NCBI GenBank assembly: GCA_947626215.1
Contig: CANQRJ010000089.1
Location: 1-5,617, forward strand
Direction of reading: 5' to 3'
Origin: an uncultured Bacilli bacterium
Lineage (GTDB): Bacteria; Bacillota_I; Bacilli_A; RF39; UBA660
Length of the DNA stretch: 5,617 nucleotides
The notes under the pieces: model-generated
The model's input: only the letters and a program-made list of their open reading frames with translations
Told to the model about the DNA's origin: nothing
The model's database searches: none
Made by a program: the position numbers and the translations under genes
Part shown: positions 1 through 5,594 of the stretch, in pieces
How positions within the stretch are numbered: the first letter of the stretch is position 1
Layout of the letters: each line of letters begins with the position of its first letter

Positions 1-398
1 TTACCTAAAATGTATGCTCCTTTTACAAAATACAAATTACATTTTGTTCTTGATGTGGTGACTCCATTTATTTTTATTGTTTCATCATCTGTCATAGATA
101 CTTTGATATCTGGATTTTTATTTCCTAAGACTCCACAGTAACTTTGATTTTCATCTAAAACGTAGCCTTCATTTTTAGTAGGCATTTCTTTTTGAATCAC
201 TCCATCTTTATAAAAAGCAAAATAAATGTCTCCTGGATCTTCAACTCTTCCATTCATCACATCATATTTATCGTTTGTCTCAAAAATAGCGAATGTTCTA
301 TAAAGTAGTACTCCACTTATTAACAAAACACATGTGATTGTAAACAAAATAATTCCTATTTTCTTGTTATTTTTTTCTTTAAATTTTTCTAATTTCAT
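1..398 (-). CDS. Membrane-anchored surface protein, N-terminal part (paralogue copy 1)
   Basis: The ATG at 398-396 opens a frame of 132 complete codons that runs without a stop off the left edge, so only the N-terminus is visible. The protein begins MKLEKFKEKNNKK, followed by a hydrophobic segment at about residues 14-33 and then YRTFAIFETND. This looks like an uncleaved signal-anchor or exported leader with a positive cytoplasmic end. The outward part contains VEDPGDIYFAFYKDG and two cysteines (88 and 120). It matches the N-terminus of the complete gene at 4165-5559 codon for codon without gaps, so the missing remainder probably carries a similar extracellular domain, though that is inference. 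The start is supported by homology, by an upstream AGGGTGAT ribosome-binding sequence and by a promoter at 429-460. Expression is probably phase-variable through the G10 run in that promoter. The exact function is not recognised; a surface-exposed antigen or ligand-binding protein is most likely. Confidence 0.85.
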   Translation of the reverse strand, partial: MKLEKFKEKNNKKIGIILFTITCVLLISGVLLYRTFAIFETNDKYDVMNGRVEDPGDIYFAFYKDGVIQKEMPTKNEGYVLDENQSYCGVLGNKNPDIKVSMTDDETIKINGVTTSRTKCNLYFVKGAYILG

Positions 399-427
399 AC
401 AAAAAAAATCACCCTACTCTATAGAAT
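399..427 (-). promoter_or_regulatory. Short leader with RBS, T8 run and start-site palindrome (copy 1)
   Basis: The predicted leader starts with the imperfect palindrome ATTCTATAGAGT (427-416; in copy 2 GTTCTATAGAAT) at the expected +1. This is a plausible repressor site or simply an initially transcribed sequence. AGGGTGAT (415-408) matches the GGTGAT end of an extended Shine-Dalgarno sequence. It is followed by a run of eight T (408-401), then GT and the ATG. The T8 run puts about 10 nt between the ribosome-binding sequence and the start codon and is a second, weaker candidate for length variation. The leader is almost identical in both copies. Confidence 0.55.
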
Positions 428-428
428 G

Positions 429-460
429 ATTTTATCATATGACCCCCCCCCCGACGTCAA
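429..460 (-). promoter_or_regulatory. Promoter of copy 1 with G10 spacer tract (putative phase-variable promoter)
   Basis: Read on the minus strand, a good -35 box TTGACG (460-455) is followed by TC, ten G (452-443), TCA, and a -10 box TATGAT (439-434). A second possible -10, TAAAAT, lies at 434-429. The TTGACG to TATGAT spacer is 15 bp with ten G, two short of the optimal 17 bp, so gain of one to three G should strengthen the promoter. The -35 is embedded in a perfect 10-bp palindrome, GTCAATTGAC (456-465), which may be an operator. The predicted transcription start is near 427, giving a leader of about 29 nt. Spacer-length switching by a poly-G run is known from Neisseria porA; its operation here is inferred from position and from conservation at the second copy. 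Confidence 0.72.
443..452. repeat. Homopolymeric C10/G10 tract in copy 1 promoter
   Basis: Ten consecutive C on the plus strand (G on the coding strand) in otherwise very A+T-rich DNA. The only comparable G/C run in the window lies at the equivalent place upstream of copy 2. A tract of this length is prone to slipped-strand length change. It lies between the -35 and -10 elements, where length directly alters promoter spacing. Confidence 0.9.
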
Positions 461-514
461 TTGACACTTTGGAATGTTATCATTTTTTACAATTTTTTAA
501 ATTATGTCTTCCAT

Positions 515-540
515 AAAAAAAAGCATTTTACTATGCATTT
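515..540 (-). terminator. Intrinsic terminator overlapping the end of rpmE
   Basis: On the minus strand GCAT (536-533) and ATGC (526-523) enclose a 6-nt loop, AGTAAA, followed by eight T (522-515). Flanking A and T runs could extend the stem past one T-T mismatch. The rpmE stop codon TAG (533-531) lies inside the hairpin. The core stem is only 4 bp, so strength is uncertain. It is the only visible barrier between rpmE and the copy 1 promoter. Confidence 0.55.
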
Positions 541-746
541 TTTTCATTTTTATTCATATTGTATTTACGATTAAATTTCTCAATGTTACCTGCTTTGCTT
601 GCTTTTCCTTGTTTTCCTGTATAAAAAGGATGGCACTCAGAACAAACTTCAACTTCAATATTATCTTTAGTTGACATTGTTTTAAAAGACGCGCCACAAG
701 CACATTTTACTGTAACTTCTTTCATTTCTGGATGAATATTTTTCAT
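531..746 (-). CDS. rpmE: 50S ribosomal protein L31, zinc-binding type
   Basis: This 71-residue protein is the large-subunit ribosomal protein bL31, which contributes to the subunit bridge around the central protuberance. It starts MKNIHPEMKEV, typical of the family. It has the four cysteines of the zinc-containing (C+) form: Cys15 and Cys17 in CAC, and Cys35 and Cys38 in CSEC. The L31 signature HPFYTGKQGK follows at 39-48, and the length is normal. The stretch KASKAGNIEKFNRKY replaces the more usual glycine-rich part before the final basic helix. AAAGGAG (757-751) lies 4 nt before the ATG and fixes the start. The gene has its own promoter and a hairpin leader. In many Firmicutes rpmE lies near prfA and prmC; here prmC is 2.6 kb away on the same strand. 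Having the zinc form suggests the cell may also keep a zinc-free L31 paralogue, but none is visible. Confidence 0.97.
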   Translation of the reverse strand: MKNIHPEMKEVTVKCACGASFKTMSTKDNIEVEVCSECHPFYTGKQGKASKAGNIEKFNRKYNMNKNEKNA

Positions 747-761
747 TTTTAACTCCTTTCG

Positions 762-784
762 CCATACCTAAGTCCTAGGCATAG
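762..784 (-). ncRNA. Leader hairpin of rpmE (possible L31 autoregulatory leader)
   Basis: In the rpmE 5' leader, CTATGCCTA (784-776) pairs with TAGGTATGG (770-762) around the 5-nt loop GGACT. The stem has 9 bp including two G-U pairs. It ends only a few bases before the AAAGGAG ribosome-binding site, so a ligand bound to it could block initiation. Firmicutes and other phyla are known to have L31 leader motifs bound by the protein itself. Assignment to such a motif is inference; only the stem-loop and its location are seen. Confidence 0.55.
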
Positions 785-803
785 ATTTTCTTTCGTCTTA
801 TGT

Positions 804-831
804 ATTATATCATATTTTATGTTTTTGGCAA
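804..831 (-). promoter_or_regulatory. rpmE promoter (sigma-A type, extended -10)
   Basis: TTGCCA (831-826) and a perfect TATAAT (809-804) are separated by 16 bp, with TG one base before the -10 (TGATATAAT), an extended -10. The predicted start is near 797, giving a leader of about 50 nt that includes the hairpin at 762-784. The -35 lies only 21 bp past the upstream gene's stop codon. Confidence 0.85.
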
Positions 832-852
832 GTAAATCTTTTCTAATCTTTT

Positions 853-1914
853 CTAATTTCTCATCGTTGTGATCAATAATCTCATTATTGCTACAAAATT
901 TCTCTTTGTTTCACTAGGAATATTTTTAATTTCTTTCATAAATGTAAGTAATGTACTAATTTTTAAATCTTTTAATTGCATAACGTTTGTTATTTTTGTT
1001 TTTTCAAAGACTTGAAAGGAAGTTTCTACAAATCTTTTTCGTTCTTCCATATTCATAGTTTCAATATATTCTATTAAATTTTTTTGAAGCTTTTCACTTT
1101 TTCGTGACAACTTTCCTTTTACAAAATAACTCCCAAAAATTTCCCAACTTGTCGCATCATGTTGCATAATGGCAAAATTACTACTAGGGACCACTTTATA
1201 ATCTTTTTGATATAACGATAATCCGACTACGCTTTCTTCGGGTAAAATCGTAGTTAATTTTTTTGACAATTCCTCATAAGACGAAGATTCAATAACTTCC
1301 TTAAAAAATCCAGGGCCATCAAAATTATATACATGTTTTACTTTATTCATAATTGCTTTTTTACAATTCATAGTTGCATACATTGCTAAATTTCCACCTT
1401 TAGAATGTCCTCCTATATAAACATTTCGATCAAATAAATTCAAAGTGTTTTCTAAATACTCCTTTGCTAATGTTTGAGAAGGAATTGGATATTTATAAAA
1501 TAATTCTAAATCTTCTTTCCATCCAATTATTGAACTATCGGTTCCTTCAAATGAAATATACGTAAAAGAAGAATCACGAATTGTCATAGCTCCAAATTGA
1601 CAATTTTCATTTACAATACTTATAAAATTATATAAGCGTGTATTTTTATATCGATTACAATTTTGAATATTTTCTACTATAGGATATGTAATTTCAAACA
1701 TCCAATCTTGATTTTTTTCCTTTTTAGAGTGTTTTTTTAAAAATAGTTCACAAGCCTTTTTTAATGAAATTGATTCATTTTTTTTCTCTGGTACGATTCC
1801 ATTAAATTGAACATATGATAACATGGCAAATAAAAGTGCATCTATTTCATTAAATACAAAATTTTTAAAACTTAAATTTCCATAATAATCTAAATAATCT
1901 TTGTAATTTTTCAT
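853..1914 (-). CDS. Mbeg1-like (DUF2974) lipase-type alpha/beta hydrolase
   Basis: The protein resembles the Mbeg1-like/DUF2974 family, serine hydrolases of the lipase fold whose bacterial substrates are unknown. It has 353 residues from the chosen ATG. Family landmarks in order are SFEGTDSSIIGWKEDLEL at 121-138, the nucleophile elbow GGHSKGG at 168-174 (Ser171), NFDGPGF at 197-203 (Asp199 a candidate acid), and MQHDATSW at 250-257 (His252 the candidate base). The C-terminal 90 residues look helical. No signal peptide or membrane segment is visible, so it is probably cytoplasmic. A TTG at 1929 is in frame, but it overlaps the ribosome-binding site GGAGG (1927-1923). The ATG at 1914, 8 nt after GGAGG, is the better start. 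It is transcribed away from the amidase gene, and no terminator is seen between it and rpmE, so read-through into rpmE is possible. The substrate cannot be told from sequence. Confidence 0.85.
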   Translation of the reverse strand: MKNYKDYLDYYGNLSFKNFVFNEIDALLFAMLSYVQFNGIVPEKKNESISLKKACELFLKKHSKKEKNQDWMFEITYPIVENIQNCNRYKNTRLYNFISIVNENCQFGAMTIRDSSFTYISFEGTDSSIIGWKEDLELFYKYPIPSQTLAKEYLENTLNLFDRNVYIGGHSKGGNLAMYATMNCKKAIMNKVKHVYNFDGPGFFKEVIESSSYEELSKKLTTILPEESVVGLSLYQKDYKVVPSSNFAIMQHDATSWEIFGSYFVKGKLSRKSEKLQKNLIEYIETMNMEERKRFVETSFQVFEKTKITNVMQLKDLKISTLLTFMKEIKNIPSETKRNFVAIMRLLITTMRN

Positions 1915-1930
1915 ATCTGATGCCTCCAAT

Positions 1931-1959
1931 TTGAGTTTTTATAAAAACTTTGCTATAAT
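1931..1959 (+). promoter_or_regulatory. Amidase promoter with palindrome in the spacer
   Basis: TTGAGT (1931-1936) and a perfect TATAAT (1954-1959) are separated by exactly 17 bp, with TGC directly before the -10 (extended -10). The predicted start is near 1966, about 20 nt before the ATG. The 16-bp perfect palindrome AGTTTTTATAAAAACT (1934-1949) fills most of the spacer and overlaps the -35, where a bound regulator would block polymerase. It also lies just upstream of the ribosome-binding site of the divergent gene. Confidence 0.75.
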
Positions 1960-1965
1960 AATTGT

Positions 1966-1993
1966 ATCATAGAAAGTAGGTTTTATATGAAAA
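1966..1993 (-). promoter_or_regulatory. Weak candidate promoter for the Mbeg1-like gene
   Basis: On the minus strand TTTTCA (1993-1988) and TATGAT (1971-1966) are 16 bp apart, giving a predicted start near 1959 and a leader of about 45 nt. The -35 overlaps the start of the amidase coding region on the other strand. The -35 matches consensus at only four of six positions, so this is a suggestion rather than a firm call. Confidence 0.3.
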
Positions 1994-3366
1994 AGAAAAC
2001 AAAAATGAAAAAAATAATTCGAATTATTCTTCCTATTTGCATTGCCATACTATTTGGTTTAGCTTTATTTGGAACTTTTAAATTTATTACAAGAGAAAAA
2101 GAAAAAACATTTTTAGAAAAATTAGAACCTGATATCTATGCAAATATTACAAATTATGTCATTTATGGAATCCATATGAATATTGAAGGAAACTTTACTT
2201 TACCAGAAAATGTAGGAAATCCAAAACTTGTTTTATCCAATGGAAAAACTGAAATCGAAATACCTTGGGAATTAGAACAAGAAGAAAATTCTTATACTTT
2301 TGATACAAGCAAATATATTAATGAAGGTTTAAATTTAGAAAAACTTCCTGAAGAAGATCTTTATTTAGTTATAAAAGCAGAAAGTGAAAATGAAAAAAAC
2401 GAAACAATTTATAAATATTACTCTGTAGAAAACAAATCTAGTTATGATAAAATGGAATATTATACTTTAACTAAAAACAATAAAAATGATAAAATTGAAA
2501 TGGAATGGAATACTTATGAAGAATGTCCAACTTGGAGATTTCGTATTAAAGAAACCAAACTTCCCGAAAATGTTTATGATATTACTATAGATCCAGGACA
2601 TGACGGGACAGATCCAGGGAAAGTTGTTTGTATGACAAGCAATAGCATTTATGATCCACAAGACGAATACGGAAATTATTATGGATGTAATAAAGGTGGC
2701 GAAGAAATAGAAGAAAGACAACTAAACTTAAATGTTAGCATGGCGTTAAAAGAAAAACTAGAAAGCCTTGGTTACAAAGTTACGATGACAAGAACTGATA
2801 ATGAAAAACGAGTTGAAATTTATGAACCAATGGGAAGTGCCACGATGGCAAATGATACAAAATCAAAGTTTAACCTTGCGATCCATCATAACTCATCAGG
2901 AATAAGTGGAGGAGATGCTACATTAAAAGGTATCGAATTATATGTTGCGAATGATACAAATTTTGACTTTGCTAAAATATTAATTAATGAATTAGAAGAA
3001 AGTGCAGGTATTACAACCTCACCAAAAACAAAATATATTGTAGACGATGGAATTTATCAAAGATTCTTTACTCAAGAGGAAATTGATCAAGATGACTATA
3101 AACAATATAAAAATACCAATATGATATGGTATTACTATATAAGAGAAGTAGGTGGCGTATCTACTCATGCAATTTATAATGGATATGATCAAGAAAATTA
3201 CCCACATCCTAATGATCATTATCATTCAAATAATACGGCAGAGCCTTATCTTTTTGAATTAGGTTATATGGATAATTTAGCAGAACTAAAAAATATATTA
3301 AACAATAAAGAAGGATACGCGAACGGAATTGTAAATGGCTTACAAAAATATTTAGAACAAGAATAA
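1987..3366 (+). CDS. Membrane-anchored N-acetylmuramoyl-L-alanine amidase (Amidase_3)
   Basis: A zinc amidase that cleaves the bond between MurNAc and L-Ala in peptidoglycan, for cell separation or wall turnover. The 459-residue protein has a basic N-terminus (MKKKTKMKK) and one hydrophobic segment at about 10-32, a signal-anchor that places the rest outside the membrane. Residues 45-190 form an unrecognised extracellular domain. The Amidase_3 domain covers about 198-457: TIDPGHDGTDPGK with zinc ligand His205, EERQLNLNVSMALKEKL with zinc ligand Glu243, NLAIHHNSS with zinc ligand His300, and FELGYMDNLAEL with catalytic Glu424. The domain is longer than the usual 170-180 residues. One insertion (about 213-240) holds Cys215 and Cys234. 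Another (about 340-418) is rich in Tyr, Asp and His, ending PHPNDHYHSNN. The ATG is preceded by a modest AAGTAGG (1974-1980) 6 nt away. It has its own promoter and a strong terminator, so it is probably monocistronic. Confidence 0.93.
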   Translation: MKKKTKMKKIIRIILPICIAILFGLALFGTFKFITREKEKTFLEKLEPDIYANITNYVIYGIHMNIEGNFTLPENVGNPKLVLSNGKTEIEIPWELEQEENSYTFDTSKYINEGLNLEKLPEEDLYLVIKAESENEKNETIYKYYSVENKSSYDKMEYYTLTKNNKNDKIEMEWNTYEECPTWRFRIKETKLPENVYDITIDPGHDGTDPGKVVCMTSNSIYDPQDEYGNYYGCNKGGEEIEERQLNLNVSMALKEKLESLGYKVTMTRTDNEKRVEIYEPMGSATMANDTKSKFNLAIHHNSSGISGGDATLKGIELYVANDTNFDFAKILINELEESAGITTSPKTKYIVDDGIYQRFFTQEEIDQDDYKQYKNTNMIWYYYIREVGGVSTHAIYNGYDQENYPHPNDHYHSNNTAEPYLFELGYMDNLAELKNILNNKEGYANGIVNGLQKYLEQE

Positions 3367-3398
3367 AAAATAAATCCTCAAATTTGGATTTATTTTTT
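3365..3398. terminator. Shared bidirectional terminator between amidase gene and prmC
   Basis: A 13-bp stem pairs 3365-3377 (A6TAAATCC) with 3386-3398 (GGATTTAT7) around the 8-nt loop TCAAATTT. The T run follows on the plus strand, and the A run gives a T run when read on the minus strand, so it can stop transcription from both sides. It overlaps the stop codons of both genes: TAA at 3364-3366 for the amidase and TAA at 3392-3390 for prmC. Only 23 bp separate the two convergent genes. Confidence 0.88.
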
Positions 3399-4115
3399 TA
3401 TTAAAAATATATATCGATCTTTTTTAGCCAAATCTTTTAATGCAATAAATTCATATTCACTTAAATATGATTTACTTATTTCTTTTATTTGATCTTTTTG
3501 ACTACTTCCTATTTCAAAACATATTAATTTTGGCTTCGTTTTCATTTTTGAAATTTTTCTTATTATTTCTTCATAATAATATAAGCCATTTTTCTTAGCA
3601 TATAACGCGATGGGAGGCTCATATTTTGTTTCTAATCCGACCTTTTCATCTTCAGATACATACGGTGGATTGCTAATTATTACATCATAATTTTCATAAT
3701 TCATTTTTCTCATATCTTTTATACCAAATTTAATTGAAACATTATTTCTTAAAGCATTTTCTTTTGCTAAAGATATTGCATCTTTTGATATGTCTATTGC
3801 TACAATTTCACATTCTATATTTTTTTTTAAAGCTATTGATATGCAACCACTTCCAGTTCCAATATCTAATATTTTAGGATTGTTTATTTTTAGTTCTTTT
3901 ATTTTCTCAATTGTTTTTTCTACCAAAAACTCAGTTTCATATCTTGGTATAAGAGCTCTTTCGTCAACTTTAATGTCACAATTATAAAAATCTACATTTC
4001 CAATTAAATATTGTACTGGATAATGATGATTTAGCTTTTCTATAATATTTTTTAAATCATTATATTTTTCTTTTAAACATTTCCAATCTACTTCTGTGAT
4101 AAACTCAGGTTTCAT
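3390..4115 (-). CDS. prmC: Peptide chain release factor N5-glutamine methyltransferase
   Basis: PrmC (HemK) methylates the Gln of the GGQ motif of release factors RF1 and RF2 using S-adenosylmethionine, which speeds translation termination. The landmarks are PVQYLIGNVDFY at 33-44, ALIPRYETE at 54-62 (family usually LIPRPET), the AdoMet-binding loop DIGTGSG at 84-90, the acidic residue Asp108 in VAIDIS, the substrate-Gln-binding NPPY at 149-152, and EPPIAL at 166-171. At 241 residues it is shorter than the usual 275-285. The missing part is mostly the N-terminal helical domain that contacts the release factor, here reduced to about 30 residues. In-frame stops TGA and TAG lie just upstream (TGA directly before ATT-ATG), so no longer start exists. 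GGGAAG (4127-4122) serves as a modest ribosome-binding site. prfA, its usual upstream neighbour, is replaced by a surface-protein gene 49 bp away. Confidence 0.93.
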   Translation of the reverse strand: MKPEFITEVDWKCLKEKYNDLKNIIEKLNHHYPVQYLIGNVDFYNCDIKVDERALIPRYETEFLVEKTIEKIKELKINNPKILDIGTGSGCISIALKKNIECEIVAIDISKDAISLAKENALRNNVSIKFGIKDMRKMNYENYDVIISNPPYVSEDEKVGLETKYEPPIALYAKKNGLYYYEEIIRKISKMKTKPKLICFEIGSSQKDQIKEISKSYLSEYEFIALKDLAKKDRYIFLIKK

Positions 4116-4133
4116 AATTCACTTCCCAGAGTT

Positions 4134-4162
4134 ATTGTACTAAAAAATATGAAAAATGAAAA
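4134..4162 (-). promoter_or_regulatory. Weak candidate promoter for prmC
   Basis: On the minus strand TTTTCA (4162-4157) and TACAAT (4139-4134) are 17 bp apart, in the 49-bp gap after the surface-protein gene. The -35 matches four of six and the -10 five of six consensus positions. The predicted start is near 4127, leaving a leader of only about 12 nt that begins at the GGGAAG motif. If it is not used, prmC depends on read-through from the phase-variable promoter upstream. Confidence 0.35.
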
Positions 4163-4164
4163 GA

Positions 4165-5559
4165 CTATAAATTTATTTGAATTTTAAAAGTATTGTTTAT
4201 GTCTCCTGTTCCATCACGAATTATTACGTTACTTTTTAAATATAAGGCAGGTCTTACTCCCAGTTTTGTTGATCCTGATATATTTGTTACACGTCCTTCA
4301 GTAATTAATCTAAGTACTGTTTCTGCATGTGTCGTATCATCTGCTCTTGTCGTTAATAACCATTGATCACTTTTCGATAATAACCAATTTTTATTTGAAC
4401 ATGGTGATTCTAAAGATAACATGTATTTGTTTAAACATTCATCTCTTTTGCGATCTGTTTCCTCACTTATTGCATAACCAAAATCACTTGGATATATTAA
4501 GCCTACTAAAGCTTTTTTTTCATTTGTTCCTTTCCATAATGCATTTCGTGTAACGTTATCATTACATGTAACAGACTGGCTACATATTTTTGGAGATTCT
4601 TTCCTTCTTTCTATATTATAATATTTAATGGTGCTAATTTCAGTATAACTTGTAGTATCATTATTCGTAGTATTCCATAAAATATCATCTGCTATTATAT
4701 TTTTATATATTTCTTTTAAGCCAGTGTTAGTAAAATCACAATTTTCAAAAGTTTCATATCTATCTGTGTAGCATTGTCCATTTTTTTTGTTGTAATATAA
4801 ACTTCCTCCCTTGACTTCCGTTTCAAACCCTGGATTTAATAATTTCATTAAATCAGACTCACTCCATTCATTAATGCCATATCCATTATTAATACTAGAA
4901 ATACTAGAATCCCAACTATATTCTCCAATACTATCATTTCTAACAATTTTTACTCTTTGGTCTACAGTAGTTTCACTTGTCATGACATTCACTAGTCCTA
5001 TGATACGCCATGTCTCATCATTAAATGTTATGTAATTATGTGGACTCGCTCCTGCATAACGGTACTCCGTTGTTTCAAAACCTTTATCATTTGCCGTTCC
5101 TGTTACATTATCATGTTTTACTTCATATAGTCCATTACCTTCTTTGACTAATGGAATTCCTTTTCCTAAGATATAGACTCCTTTTACAAAATATAAATTA
5201 CATTTTGTTCTTGATGTAGTGACTCCTAAAATATGTATCATTTCATCATCTGTCATAGATACTTTGATATCTGGATTTTTATTTCCTAAGACTCCACAGT
5301 AACTTTGATTTTCATCTAAAACGTAGCCTTCATTTTTAGTAGGCATCTCTTTTTGAATCACTCCATCTTTATAAAAAGCAAAATAAATGTCTCCTGGATC
5401 TTCTACTTTCCCATTCATTATATTAAAGTTGTTGTTTACTTCAAATATCGCGAATGTTCTATAAAGTAGTACTCCACTTATTAACAAAATACAAGTGATT
5501 GTAAATAAAATAATTCCTATTTTCTTATTATTTTTTTCTTTAAACGATTTTAATTTCAT
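4165..5559 (-). CDS. Membrane-anchored surface protein with WRIIG...GVRPAL domain (paralogue copy 2)
   Basis: A complete 464-residue protein and the full-length relative of the fragment at 1-398. A basic N-terminus (MKLKSFKEKNNKK) is followed by a hydrophobic segment at 14-33 and then YRTFAIFEVNNNFNIMNGKVEDPGDI. The juncture resembles that of TasA/camelysin-type exported proteins (weak analogy). Residues 55-127 are the region shared with copy 1. Residues about 165-460 form an extracellular domain. It begins YRYAGASPHNYITFNDETWRIIG, continues with YSWDSS, NNGYGINEWSESDLMKLLNPGF and LVGLIYPSDFGYA, and ends WLLSKSDQWLLTT and GVRPALYLKSN, then a DGTGDINNTFKI tail. This order resembles DUF6273-type domains, which I suspect share the C-type-lectin-like fold seen in variable ligand-binding proteins; that is inference. 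Besides Cys23 in the membrane segment it has eight cysteines in sequential pairs (88/120, 263/274, 326/332, 375/387), suggesting disulfides. Probable role: a phase-variable surface adhesin or antigen. Exact function unknown. Confidence 0.88.
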   Translation of the reverse strand: MKLKSFKEKNNKKIGIILFTITCILLISGVLLYRTFAIFEVNNNFNIMNGKVEDPGDIYFAFYKDGVIQKEMPTKNEGYVLDENQSYCGVLGNKNPDIKVSMTDDEMIHILGVTTSRTKCNLYFVKGVYILGKGIPLVKEGNGLYEVKHDNVTGTANDKGFETTEYRYAGASPHNYITFNDETWRIIGLVNVMTSETTVDQRVKIVRNDSIGEYSWDSSISSINNGYGINEWSESDLMKLLNPGFETEVKGGSLYYNKKNGQCYTDRYETFENCDFTNTGLKEIYKNIIADDILWNTTNNDTTSYTEISTIKYYNIERRKESPKICSQSVTCNDNVTRNALWKGTNEKKALVGLIYPSDFGYAISEETDRKRDECLNKYMLSLESPCSNKNWLLSKSDQWLLTTRADDTTHAETVLRLITEGRVTNISGSTKLGVRPALYLKSNVIIRDGTGDINNTFKIQINL

Positions 5560-5594
5560 ACAAAAAAAATCACCCTATTCTATAGAACGATTTT

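Larger units (their letters stand above)
1..456. repeat. Direct repeat, left copy (promoter plus N-terminal coding region)
   Basis: Aligns without gaps to 5162-5617 at an offset of 5161. By hand I count about 44 mismatches in 456 positions (roughly 90% identity). It covers the G10 tract, -10 box, leader and first 132 codons. Mismatches are clustered: 81-242 has one, while 243-290 has about 15. Both ends of the repeat may extend beyond what is visible. Confidence 0.9.

Noticed and set aside
405..433. AAAATCA and TGATTTT around a 15-nt loop followed by T8, upstream of copy 1: looks like an attenuator hairpin.
   Set aside because: If TATGAT at 439-434 is the -10, transcription starts near 427, so almost all of the left arm is not in the RNA. 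The stem is also nearly all A-T.
461..466. Consensus TTGACA on the plus strand as a -35 for a rightward promoter.
   Set aside because: No -10 box lies 15-19 bp downstream and no plus-strand gene follows. It arises because the -35 of the minus-strand promoter is in a palindrome.
833..857. Tandem TTAGAAAAGA repeat after the Mbeg1-like gene as a terminator or binding site.
   Set aside because: Only two units, no inverted symmetry and no hairpin; probably chance in A+T-rich DNA.
1915..1929. TTG start giving a 358-residue Mbeg1-like protein.
   Set aside because: The TTG overlaps the GGAGG ribosome-binding site; the ATG at 1914 is correctly spaced 8 nt from it.
2467..3225. Minus-strand reading frames of 84 and 68 codons inside the amidase gene.
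   Set aside because: They are antisense shadows with low-complexity hydrophobic translations caused by A+T-rich composition; the plus-strand frame has clear enzyme motifs.
4116..4145. TGA read as Trp (genetic code 4), which might extend PrmC upstream.
   Set aside because: Trp is encoded by TGG in these genes, and an in-frame TAG lies a few codons further upstream, so no useful extension would result.
3790..5035. Plus-strand reading frames of 65-74 codons inside prmC and copy 2.
   Set aside because: They oppose well-supported genes and show no recognisable motif or ribosome-binding site.
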